9,752 nucleotides of DNA from NCBI GenBank assembly GCA_031376425.1, contig JANMDR010000220.1:1-9752 (forward strand). The letters run 5' to 3'. Below are positions 1 to 6,716 of this stretch, piece after piece (positions within the stretch are counted from its first letter, which is position 1; each line of letters opens with the position of its first letter). The translations under genes were made by a program, and so were the position numbers. The DNA comes from JANMDR01 sp031376425. GTDB taxonomy: Bacteria > Pseudomonadota > Gammaproteobacteria > Burkholderiales > Usitatibacteraceae. The notes under the pieces are model-generated. The model was not told the DNA's origin. It saw nothing but the letters and a program-made list of their open reading frames with translations, and did not search any database.

Positions 1-133
1 GCCGTGGGCATTGCCGAGCATGGTTGTAATTCAAAACGGGCAAAGGCTCGAAGATGCCCTATTCCTAAGTATCTTTGGCGCATGCATAGCATTATTTATG
101 ATGTTATTACATCTCAACAGAAGGGAGTTTTAA
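1..133 (+). CDS. C-terminal end of a membrane protein (partial, possibly an ABC-2 type permease)
   Basis: The frame beginning at base 2 is open from the window edge to a TAA at 131-133 and encodes 43 residues. The last part is a strongly hydrophobic helix (ALFLSIFGACIALFMMLLHL) followed by a short basic tail, LNRREF. A final membrane helix ending in a basic 'RRE'-like tail is common in ABC-2 type permeases, but this is only a resemblance and the fragment is too short to assign. Its stop codon is directly followed by the ATG of the next gene at 134, and it contains that gene's ribosome binding site. That junction is the best support for it being a real gene translated with its neighbour. The start and most of the protein lie outside the window. 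Confidence 0.7.
   Translation, partial: PWALPSMVVIQNGQRLEDALFLSIFGACIALFMMLLHLNRREF
122..127 (+). promoter_or_regulatory. Ribosome binding site inside the upstream gene's end
   Basis: AGGGAG lies 6 bases before the ATG at 134 and falls within the last codons of the upstream reading frame. This fixes the start of the DUF2975-like gene and suggests coupled translation, since the upstream stop (131-133) touches the start codon. Confidence 0.75.
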
Positions 134-646
134 ATGCCAAATCTTTCAACACAGTTGGCGCAGTTTCGTGCGCGTAACCGAATGTATCGGCGCATAGGCA
201 CTATTGTGTGCGTTACCATTGCTGCTCTAATGGGTCTATTTGCACTTGAGATTGGTTTAAAAATTTCGCGTGCAGCGTCAGTGCCAACAGCATGGATTCT
301 CAATTGGTTACCTGGCGCTTTTTATCTATGGGCAGTCTGGTCACTACGAAACTTATTCGCGCGGCTCGGCAATGAAAACTCTCACCAGCCTATGTGGTTG
401 ACCAAAGCTATCGCGAGTGTAGGATGGGCGCTAGTGCTGGGCTCGCTGGCTACTACATTCCCAATCGTGAATTTTATTTTGGCACCACCAACCAAATCGG
501 GAAACTTCGTTATTTTCTTCGTTCCTGCAGTTACGCTATTTGTAGTTGGGCTGGCATTGGTGGCACTCGCGCCCATCATTCGACGCAAAGAAGAACTTGA
601 ACTTGAGACAGCCGCGCTTAAAACCGAGCTTGAGGAGTTTATGTAA
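134..646 (+). CDS. DUF2975-like four-helix membrane protein
   Basis: The 170-residue protein has four hydrophobic segments at roughly residues 22-42, 55-75, 93-117 and 126-147, so it is an inner-membrane protein. It ends in a highly charged, probably helical tail (residues 150-170) rich in Glu, Lys and Leu. Size, four-helix layout, charged end and a small YozG-type regulator immediately downstream all match DUF2975 proteins, whose molecular role is unknown. Because the pair is so often adjacent, the membrane protein may act with or control the regulator, but that is inference. The start at 134 is supported by AGGGAG at 122-127. It probably shares a transcript with the partial gene before it. 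It could instead be an unrelated small four-helix protein; the call rests on general pattern and context, not on a diagnostic motif. Confidence 0.65.
   Translation: MPNLSTQLAQFRARNRMYRRIGTIVCVTIAALMGLFALEIGLKISRAASVPTAWILNWLPGAFYLWAVWSLRNLFARLGNENSHQPMWLTKAIASVGWALVLGSLATTFPIVNFILAPPTKSGNFVIFFVPAVTLFVVGLALVALAPIIRRKEELELETAALKTELEEFM
632..637 (+). promoter_or_regulatory. Ribosome binding site for the HTH regulator
   Basis: GAGGAG lies 8 bases before the ATG at 646, inside the final codons of the membrane-protein gene. It supports coupled translation through the TAATG stop/start overlap. Confidence 0.7.
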
Positions 647-888
647 TGGCGGTACGAATTACCTTAGACCACGTGCTCGCGCAACGTGGTGTGACCGCGA
701 AATACCTAACCGAACAAATTGGCATTAGCGAAACGCAAATATCGCTATTTCGTTCAGGTAAAGTCCGCGGCTTACGCTTTGCAACGCTGGCGAAAATCTG
801 CTTTGTACTAGATTGTCAGCCGGCAGACCTACTTGCCTACACGCGAGAGGAGTCCGATATGAATAACGCCACGCTCAGCGATGAGTAA
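646..888 (+). CDS. Cro/CI-type helix-turn-helix regulator (YozG-like)
   Basis: The 80-residue protein is almost entirely one Cro/CI-type DNA-binding domain. Residues 6-40 carry the helix-turn-helix (LTEQIGISETQISLFRSGKV), followed by an 'RFATLAKICFVLDCQPADLL' stretch at about residues 45-64. The latter closely matches the conserved 'RFSTLEAICKVLDCQPGDLL' pattern of the YozG/HTH_26 group. The tail from about residue 67 is acidic and likely unstructured. The gene overlaps the membrane-protein gene by one base (TAATG at 644-648), the usual arrangement for DUF2975-regulator pairs. It probably binds DNA as a dimer and may control its own operon; the target is not visible here. Confidence 0.88.
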   Translation: MAVRITLDHVLAQRGVTAKYLTEQIGISETQISLFRSGKVRGLRFATLAKICFVLDCQPADLLAYTREESDMNNATLSDE

Positions 889-974
889 TCGAATTTTTAG
901 ACTTACCGTTATTGGGAAAAATGAAATTCAATGTTAATGAATTGATTGCTTGGGTTTAAACAATAATGTGATCC

Positions 975-980
975 GAGGAG
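975..980 (+). promoter_or_regulatory. Ribosome binding site that decides the start of the first serine hydrolase
   Basis: GAGGAG lies 5 bases before the ATG at 986. The frame also has an upstream TTG at 950, but that has no such site in front of it, and starting there would add 12 polar residues before the signal peptide. The ATG at 986 is therefore preferred. The intergenic stretch 889-985 presumably holds the operon promoter, but I could not find a convincing -35/-10 pair in it. Confidence 0.8.
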
Positions 981-985
981 CGACT

Positions 986-2182
986 ATGTTGTTATCAAAA
1001 TTTATGCCGACGAATTTCTGTGCAGTAAAGCTCGGCAGGTTCGGCTTTTGTATGTTGATGTGGTTTGCCGGTATCAACGCCAGTGCCTCTCAAAAAGATA
1101 GAGCACTCACCACTGCGCTGCAGACCCTGTTCACGGATAGCGGTGTCCCGGCGCTCGCAGTTGGTCTGTGGAAAAACGGTGCACCCGCGTATGAACTCAC
1201 GCAAGGGGTCCAACGCCTAGGAACGGCGACACTTGCAACGAAAACGGATCGTTGGCATCTTGGTTCATGCAGCAAGGCGATGACTGCAGCGATGATCCTT
1301 AGATTAGCGGAGCGCGGCATCTTACGACTAGATCAAACAATTGCCACGTCGCTTCCCAGCACCATGCGGCCGCATCTGCACCCTGAATTGCATGATGCAA
1401 CATTGCAGCAGTTGTTATCCCATTCCTCTGGCGTCATAGAGGCTGATCTTCTGACTGGACTAAAGAGTGATACAGAGAAGCGTTTTTTAGCTGTGTCCAA
1501 CAGGGAGAATCGGCTACTTTTACAAGCGGCGTCATACGCTCTCGAACAACGCCCTACTTTTTTACCGGGGAAGGCCTTCCAATATTCAAACTACGGCTAT
1601 ATCACTGCAGCGGCAATTGCAACGCACGCTACTGGAAAAACATGGACGCAGTTGATGCGCGAAGAAGTATTTGAACCGTTGCAGATGCACACCGCCGGCT
1701 TTAGTGTGCCCCAACATAGCGCTATGGCTACGCAACCGCGAGGACACCGATTGCAGTATAAGTGGTTTGTACATGCTTCCTTAGTCCCCGTCGAACCCTA
1801 CGAAGTAAATGCGGATTTGCCCAGTTACTACGGACCCGCAGGGCTAATGCATGCAAGTTTGCAAGATTGGGCAAAGTTCTGCCAAATGTTGCTTGATGGC
1901 GCTAGAGGTAACTCCGCATATTTGAATACCACCAGTTTTCGAACGATGCTCACGCCAAAAATACTCAACAACTCCACAGAGTACGGACTGGGCGTACAAG
2001 TCATAACACAGCCAAAATCTCGGCAGATTACGCTCATGCATACGGGGAGCAACGGCCGTTCTCGCGCAAAATTTTTGATCGACGTCGCAACGCAGCGCAT
2101 CACACTCATGGCAGCCAACAGTGGAACTGATGCAGTAGATTCCGTATTTGAAAATGTCCAGAAACTTTTGGCGACATACTAA
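986..2182 (+). CDS. Exported beta-lactamase-fold serine hydrolase (class C-like), first copy
   Basis: Started at 986, the protein has 398 residues. Residues 1-34 look like a Sec signal peptide: a basic region up to R18, the hydrophobic FGFCMLMWFAGI, and a likely cut after ASA at 32-34. The mature enzyme belongs to the Beta-lactamase family (PF00144), which includes AmpC, DD-peptidases, D-aminopeptidases and esterases. The three active-site motifs are intact: SxxK as SCSK (94-97, nucleophile S94), YxN as YSN (200-202), and HTG (352-354) where class C enzymes have KTG. The family hallmark LLSHSSG is at about 143-149. HTG rather than KTG suggests a peptidase or esterase more than a true beta-lactamase, but the substrate cannot be told from sequence. 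It is the first gene of a three-hydrolase operon, with a 39-base gap to the next. Confidence 0.92.
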   Translation: MLLSKFMPTNFCAVKLGRFGFCMLMWFAGINASASQKDRALTTALQTLFTDSGVPALAVGLWKNGAPAYELTQGVQRLGTATLATKTDRWHLGSCSKAMTAAMILRLAERGILRLDQTIATSLPSTMRPHLHPELHDATLQQLLSHSSGVIEADLLTGLKSDTEKRFLAVSNRENRLLLQAASYALEQRPTFLPGKAFQYSNYGYITAAAIATHATGKTWTQLMREEVFEPLQMHTAGFSVPQHSAMATQPRGHRLQYKWFVHASLVPVEPYEVNADLPSYYGPAGLMHASLQDWAKFCQMLLDGARGNSAYLNTTSFRTMLTPKILNNSTEYGLGVQVITQPKSRQITLMHTGSNGRSRAKFLIDVATQRITLMAANSGTDAVDSVFENVQKLLATY

Positions 2183-2209
2183 AAATTTATTTTCCCACAA
2201 CCAATTCGC

Positions 2210-2214
2210 GAGGA
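2210..2214 (+). promoter_or_regulatory. Ribosome binding site of the alpha/beta hydrolase
   Basis: GAGGA lies 7 bases before the ATG at 2222, in the 39-base gap after the first hydrolase. No terminator-like hairpin is seen in this gap, which agrees with a shared transcript. Confidence 0.6.
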
Positions 2215-2221
2215 TACGAGC

Positions 2222-3346
2222 ATGAAACTTAAGATCAGAATAGTTGTTATATCGATACTTTTGGCGCTACTCAATACAATCAACTGGAGTACGGCAAGCC
2301 ACGCCCAATCATTGCCGGTAGCACGGGATATTAAAGAGTTCCCAGCGTCGTTTCCATATGCAGCGTATGAATCTAAAGACAATCTAGGGCGCCATATTCA
2401 ATTCTATCTTACGGACAAAACTGCAACCGACGAACGACCATTAATGGTCATATTGCAAGGCTCTGGCTGCGCATCAAACTTTATGCTGCGTGATGGTAAG
2501 GTTGCGGGTTCTTGGCATGGCCTAGTGCGCCGGGCAAATAACGGACGCGCCCAGATTTTGCTCATTGATAAGCCTGGCGTAAACCTATTCGACTCTCCTA
2601 CAAATCCTGGCAGCACAGACAGTTGTTCTCAGGAGTTTCGCAGAGAACAAACAGGCGAACGCTGGTTAGCCGCTATCGGCACCGCACTGAAAGGTGCAAT
2701 TGCGTTGCGAGGCAAAAACCCGAAGGCGATTTTAGCATTGGGGCACTCGGAAGGCGCGGTGTTTGCGGTACGACTCGCCTTACAACACCCAGATATTTCT
2801 CATGTTGCGGCACTAGCGGCCGTGCCAGCTTCACAACTGCTCAGCTTTTATGACATGGCGTTTTCGAGCGAGGGATTTATTGCTAGCGGGGGTGGCAGCA
2901 AATCGGAACAGACGCGGCGCGTAACACAGGCATGGCGCGATGTATCGAGCGATCCTCAAAGCGCAGAAAAAATAGTGTTTGGGCATCCGCATCGCTACTG
3001 GGCAGATAAGTTTACGCCCTTTCCATACGAAAAATTAGAAAAAACCAACGCTAAATTCTTTCTCGCCTTTGGCGATAAAGATACTAACTCAGCTCCGAGA
3101 ACGATGGATGCCTTTGCCGTAGAGCTGCTCACGCGTAATCGTGACTTGACTTGGATACGCGTCGAAGATGCAGACCACGGTTTCACAAAAACAGGTGCCG
3201 CACCCGGTTCAGGAATGGCGCCAATGCTTGATCGCGTTACGGCTTGGTTCTTCAATGAACCCTTCGATCAAAGTCATGTTGTTTGGCCAATAACCGCTAA
3301 CCCAAGCGGCACTCCTAACCCAACCAACACCGCAAACCCGACATGA
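2222..3346 (+). CDS. Exported alpha/beta-fold hydrolase
   Basis: The 374-residue protein begins with a Sec signal peptide (hydrophobic residues about 7-20, likely cut after SHA at 26-28). The rest fits the alpha/beta-hydrolase fold. A strand and oxyanion-hole region VILQGSG sits at 76-82, the nucleophile elbow GHSEG at 174-178 (S176), a probable acid in FGDKD at 283-287, and the catalytic histidine in DADHG at 316-320 (H319). Cysteines 83 and 135 could form a disulphide in the periplasm. It may be an esterase, peptidase or thioesterase; I do not recognise a subfamily. The C-terminus (about residues 359-374) is a low-complexity tail rich in Asn, Pro and Thr, beyond the usual fold. Its last codons overlap the next gene by four bases (ATGA at 3343-3346), so the two are very likely co-translated. 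Confidence 0.9.
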   Translation: MKLKIRIVVISILLALLNTINWSTASHAQSLPVARDIKEFPASFPYAAYESKDNLGRHIQFYLTDKTATDERPLMVILQGSGCASNFMLRDGKVAGSWHGLVRRANNGRAQILLIDKPGVNLFDSPTNPGSTDSCSQEFRREQTGERWLAAIGTALKGAIALRGKNPKAILALGHSEGAVFAVRLALQHPDISHVAALAAVPASQLLSFYDMAFSSEGFIASGGGSKSEQTRRVTQAWRDVSSDPQSAEKIVFGHPHRYWADKFTPFPYEKLEKTNAKFFLAFGDKDTNSAPRTMDAFAVELLTRNRDLTWIRVEDADHGFTKTGAAPGSGMAPMLDRVTAWFFNEPFDQSHVVWPITANPSGTPNPTNTANPT

Positions 3347-4539
3347 AACTTTCTACCCTTGCCATTAGAGCGTGGCCCAGCTTTGTGCTTGTCTGCTGTG
3401 CACTGCTAGGAAATCCCGCGGAAGCCAACGACAATTTACTATCCCCCACATTAAGCCATGCAGCCAAAGCGGTTGAGGACTTCACCAACAAAGAATTTGA
3501 AAAAGAGGCACTGGGCGCGATTTCAGTCGGAATTGTATCGGGCAATAAACTGGTGTGGCAAAAACATTGGGGTACCACGTCGGGCAGCGTTGGGTCTGCA
3601 CCCAGTGCTCCGCCCAATGACCGTAGCATCTACAGAATCGGCTCGGTGACTAAACAATTTACCGCCGTGGCACTATTGCAACTGATGGAGCAAGATAAGC
3701 TCAAGCTTGGTGCTAGCATTGGCACCTATGCCAAAGAAGTTGAGTTGATTTCCCAGATGCGTCCGGGTGTCAATCCCCCCACCGTTTTCCAATTATCTAC
3801 CCATACAGGTGGCCTATGCCGTGATCCGGATAAATTGGAAATCAACGGTGCCGGTGCCGTCGCCAATTGGGAAAAATCACTTGTGCACGCTCTGCAAAAC
3901 GCATGGTTTATCGAAGAGCCTGGGCTTCGTCAAAATTACTCCAACGTCGGCTTTGGCCTCCTAGGCCTGGCAATACAGCGCCAATCAGGCTTGCGCTATG
4001 ATGAATATATTTTGCAACGAGTGACTAAACCGTTGCAGATGCACGATACAGCATTTGTGATTACCGATACCCGCCGCTTGACCTACGGTATTCAATTGGT
4101 CAATAAAAAACCCAATGACGAACTTGCCACCGCAGAACACTTGGGACGCGGTTACCGGGTTGCTGGCGGCGGTTTGTACAGCACGCTCAACGACATGGCA
4201 ATTTGGGCCGGCGCACAAATGTCTAAAGATTATGGTGGCCTAATCAGCGAAAAAACCAAAACTCATATCGAAAGCACGCTGCCCATATTTGATAGTAAGT
4301 TCGAACGCGGATTCGCTTTTGGCAACCAATTAACTCGCGTGGGCAACCGCATTTTGGCCGGCCATGGTGGCATCGTTAACGGCTATCAAACGCTGCTAAT
4401 GGTTGACACTGCGCAGCAGCTAGCCGTTATCGTGATGCGTAGCGTACATGGTGGCAGGTTTGACACCCTTGGCGTAGGCACAGCGGCATTTACGTCCGAT
4501 TTGGCTAACTCAAACGGAATTAGCGCTTCTGCGCCGTAG
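3343..4539 (+). CDS. Exported beta-lactamase-fold serine hydrolase, second copy
   Basis: The 398-residue protein has a signal peptide with hydrophobic residues about 12-23 and a probable cut after AEA at 26-28. It belongs to the same Beta-lactamase family (PF00144) as the first gene of the operon but is clearly diverged. Catalytic motifs are SVTK (101-104, nucleophile S101), YSN (199-201) and HGG (341-343) in the KTG position. LSTHTGG (151-157) is the family hallmark. HGG is common in esterase or peptidase-like members. No Shine-Dalgarno site precedes the ATG, which lies in the ATGA overlap with the upstream stop, so translation probably depends on ribosomes finishing the alpha/beta hydrolase. 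The gene ends 13 bases before the convergent VWA gene, with no clear terminator between them. The substrate is unknown. Confidence 0.92.
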   Translation: MKLSTLAIRAWPSFVLVCCALLGNPAEANDNLLSPTLSHAAKAVEDFTNKEFEKEALGAISVGIVSGNKLVWQKHWGTTSGSVGSAPSAPPNDRSIYRIGSVTKQFTAVALLQLMEQDKLKLGASIGTYAKEVELISQMRPGVNPPTVFQLSTHTGGLCRDPDKLEINGAGAVANWEKSLVHALQNAWFIEEPGLRQNYSNVGFGLLGLAIQRQSGLRYDEYILQRVTKPLQMHDTAFVITDTRRLTYGIQLVNKKPNDELATAEHLGRGYRVAGGGLYSTLNDMAIWAGAQMSKDYGGLISEKTKTHIESTLPIFDSKFERGFAFGNQLTRVGNRILAGHGGIVNGYQTLLMVDTAQQLAVIVMRSVHGGRFDTLGVGTAAFTSDLANSNGISASAP

Positions 4540-4552
4540 CGTGAACTCCACT

Positions 4553-5740
4553 TCAGTTTAAGCACGCAATCGCTTTTTCTAAGCCGGATACCGTTAATGG
4601 AAACATGCGGTCCTCCATCAACTGTCGGCTAATTTTTATACTGTGGGTGAAGTCCCAATGATTGCGGGGAGTGGGGTTTATCCATGCGGCGCGTTTGTAG
4701 GCGTCGGTTAGGCGCTTTAACCACACTGCGCCGGTTTCTTCATTAAAATGCTCAACAGAGCCGCCAGGTTGCAAAATTTCATACGGGCTCATGGTGGCAT
4801 CACCAACGATGATTAGTTTGTAATCATGGCCGTATTTATTGAGAATATCCACGGTATTCATACGATCAGAATAGCGCATACGGTTATTGCGCCAGACAGA
4901 CTCATAAATAAAATTATGAAAATAAAAAAGCTCCAAATGCTTAAATTGGGCTTTGGCTGCTGTAAATAATTCCTCAACTTGACGGATATAGTCATCCATT
5001 GATCCGCCTACATCCATCATCAGCAAGACTTTTACGCGATTGCGCCGCTCGGGGCGCATGTGCACATCCAAGAAGCCCGCGTTTTTGGCGGTTGCAGCGA
5101 TGGTATTGTCTAAATCAAACTCATCTTCTGCTCCTTGGCGAGCAAATTTTCGCAGGCGGCGTAGTGCAACCGCAATATTGCGCACCCCAATTTCCACATC
5201 CCCATCGTAGTCTTTAAATTCACGTTTATCCCATACTTTTACCGCACTGCGGTTACGCGAACCATCCTGACCAATACGTATGCCTTCGGGATTAAAACCG
5301 TAGGCACCAAAGGGCGATGTGCCTGCAGTGCCAATCCATTTGCTACCGCCTTGGTGGCGTGCTTTCTGTTCCTCCAAGCGTTTACGCAGTGTTTCCATCA
5401 GCGCATCCCATCCACCAAGAGCCTCTACTTTTGCCTTATCTTCATCACTCAATACGCCTTCTGCCAGCTTGCGCAACCATTCCTCTGGAATAGTTTGTGG
5501 CTGCACCGCGTTGAGCGCTGCAGAGAGGTTTTCTATGCCTTTAAAATAGGCACCAAAAGCTTGATCAAAGCGATCAAAATGCGCTTCATTCTTAACAAGG
5601 CAGGCACGTGAAAGCAGATAGAAGTCATCTACGTTGTAGTCAATCGCCTGTTTGCTGAGCGCTTCGCAGAGCATCAGGTATTCACTGATGGATACGGGAA
5701 GCCCAGTTTTTTTTAGGCTGAGAAAAAAATCAATTAGCAT
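4553..5740 (-). CDS. CoxE-like VWA-domain protein, partner of the MoxR ATPase
   Basis: The 395-residue protein has an N-terminal helical region, a linker with the motif TAGTSPFGAYGFNPEG (138-153), and a von Willebrand A domain from about residue 235. The metal-site (MIDAS) motif reads DVGGS (243-247) instead of the usual DxSxS, and a later GDATMSP (313-319) probably supplies another metal ligand, D314. The C-terminus closes with PLTVSGLEKAI (381-391). Such proteins work with MoxR-type AAA+ ATPases in protein or metal-cofactor maturation, as in CoxD/CoxE or RavA/ViaA. The ATPase gene lies 69 bases upstream on the same strand. There is no signal peptide, so it is cytoplasmic. No Shine-Dalgarno site precedes the start; the only nearby ATG upstream is out of frame. 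The client protein is not evident from the neighbours. Confidence 0.88.
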   Translation of the reverse strand: MLIDFFLSLKKTGLPVSISEYLMLCEALSKQAIDYNVDDFYLLSRACLVKNEAHFDRFDQAFGAYFKGIENLSAALNAVQPQTIPEEWLRKLAEGVLSDEDKAKVEALGGWDALMETLRKRLEEQKARHQGGSKWIGTAGTSPFGAYGFNPEGIRIGQDGSRNRSAVKVWDKREFKDYDGDVEIGVRNIAVALRRLRKFARQGAEDEFDLDNTIAATAKNAGFLDVHMRPERRNRVKVLLMMDVGGSMDDYIRQVEELFTAAKAQFKHLELFYFHNFIYESVWRNNRMRYSDRMNTVDILNKYGHDYKLIIVGDATMSPYEILQPGGSVEHFNEETGAVWLKRLTDAYKRAAWINPTPRNHWDFTHSIKISRQLMEDRMFPLTVSGLEKAIACLN

Positions 5741-5765
5741 GAATATTTATACATAAATTTAGATT

Positions 5766-5792
5766 GAAGAAAGCCTAAAATAGAGCTTCTTC
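5766..5792 (-). other. Small stem-loop between the ATPase and VWA genes
   Basis: On the plus strand GAAGAA at 5766-5771, then an unpaired A and GC, faces GC and TTCTTC at 5785-5792 around a 10-base loop. This gives a 6+2 base-pair stem with one bulge. No run of T follows in the direction of transcription, so it is not a standard terminator. It could affect relative expression of the two genes, or be chance. Confidence 0.25.
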
Positions 5793-5809
5793 AGCCAATA
5801 GTGGTTAAT

Positions 5810-6652
5810 TTATCGGCCACGCTTTGCCATAAAAATCAACTTCTCAAACAAGTGCAAATCCTGCTCGTTTTTTATGAGTGCGCCATATAAAGGCGGTGTG
5901 AGCTTAGCAACATCGTTGGTTTTTAGTGCCTCTGGTGGAATATCTTCGGCTACCAGCAACTTAATCCAATCGAGTAACTCGGAGGTCGATGGTTTTTTAC
6001 GAAGACCAGGCATGTCGCGCAGGTTAAAAAACACTTCCATTGCTTCTTTAAGAAGATTTTTTTTCAAGTTTGGAAAATGCACATCAACAATTTGCTGCAT
6101 TGTGGCTGCATCAGGAAACCGAATATAGTGGAAAAAACAGCGCCGCAAAAACGCATCTGGCAGTTCTTTTTCGTTATTGCTAGTAATAATAATGATGGGG
6201 CGATGTTTGGCTACGATAGTTGTTTTAGTTTCATAAACATAAAATTCCATGCGGTCTAATTCACGCAGTAAATCATTCGGAAACTCAATATCGGCCTTGT
6301 CAATTTCATCAATGAGAAGCACGGCTTGCTCATCGGCTGCAAATGCTTCCCAAACACTGCCGCGCGTGATGTAATTGGCTACATCGGCTACTCTGTCTTC
6401 ACCTAACTGCGAATCGCGCAAGCGTGAAACTGCATCATATTCATACAGACCTTGTTGCGCTTTGGTCGTGCTTTTAATGTGCCACTGGAACAACTTTTTA
6501 CCTAAAGTTTTGGCTACTTCCTCAGCTAACATGGTTTTGCCGGTACCCGGCTCGCCTTTTATCAGTAGCGGGCGCCCCAAGGTAACGGCAGCATTCACGG
6601 CAAGGGCTAAATCATCGGTAGCAACATAGCGTTCAGAGCTTGTAAACTTCAT
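5810..6652 (-). CDS. MoxR-family AAA+ ATPase
   Basis: The 280-residue protein is a single AAA+ module. Walker A is GEPGTGKT (33-40), Walker B is LLIDEID (112-118), a sensor-1 region is ITSNNEKELPDAF (156-168), and an arginine-finger pair follows at R170-R171. The sensor region and the 'LPDAFLRRC' stretch are typical of MoxR ATPases, which remodel or insert cofactors into partner enzymes together with a VWA protein. The partner here is the CoxE-like gene just downstream. There is no signal peptide or membrane helix, so it acts in the cytoplasm. Length is normal for the standalone CoxD-like type rather than the longer RavA type. No Shine-Dalgarno site is seen before the ATG at 6652; the gene is divergent from the DUF4139 gene with 64 bases between starts. 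Confidence 0.95.
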   Translation of the reverse strand: MKFTSSERYVATDDLALAVNAAVTLGRPLLIKGEPGTGKTMLAEEVAKTLGKKLFQWHIKSTTKAQQGLYEYDAVSRLRDSQLGEDRVADVANYITRGSVWEAFAADEQAVLLIDEIDKADIEFPNDLLRELDRMEFYVYETKTTIVAKHRPIIIITSNNEKELPDAFLRRCFFHYIRFPDAATMQQIVDVHFPNLKKNLLKEAMEVFFNLRDMPGLRKKPSTSELLDWIKLLVAEDIPPEALKTNDVAKLTPPLYGALIKNEQDLHLFEKLIFMAKRGR

Positions 6653-6716
6653 TCGGGGTTTTTCGTTAAGTTAAGATAAGCTTTGATTTTATTACATCTC
6701 ACTTCACGGAGCCAAA
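6653..6716. promoter_or_regulatory. Divergent intergenic region, probable back-to-back promoters
   Basis: These 64 bases separate the starts of the ATPase (minus) and DUF4139 (plus) genes, so both operons' control signals must lie here or inside the genes. The stretch is AT-rich in the middle (about 6665-6697). I could not find a well-matched -35/-10 pair on either strand. A ribosome binding site, GGAG at 6708-6711, serves the plus-strand gene. Confidence 0.45.

Noticed and set aside
950..985. A TTG start at 950 for the first serine hydrolase.
   Set aside because: It has no ribosome binding site and adds polar residues in front of the signal peptide; the ATG at 986 has GAGGAG at the right distance.
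889..985. A sigma-70 promoter such as TTGATT at 942-947 with a downstream AT-rich box.
   Set aside because: The spacing to any TATAAT-like box is wrong (about 14 bases to AATAAT), so no promoter is claimed.
1844..2200. Long antisense reading frames over the first serine hydrolase, including one of 118 residues.
   Set aside because: They have no recognisable domain or start signal and lie entirely opposite a gene with intact catalytic motifs.
4540..4552. A terminator hairpin between the convergent genes ending at 4539 and 4553.
   Set aside because: Only a 4 base-pair TGAA/TTCA pairing is possible and no T-run follows.
104..6701. A 13-base repeat, TTATTACATCTCA, at 104-116 and 6689-6701, each a short way before a gene start.
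   Set aside because: About one chance match of this length is expected in a window this size, and the first copy lies inside a reading frame, so it is not good evidence for a shared operator.
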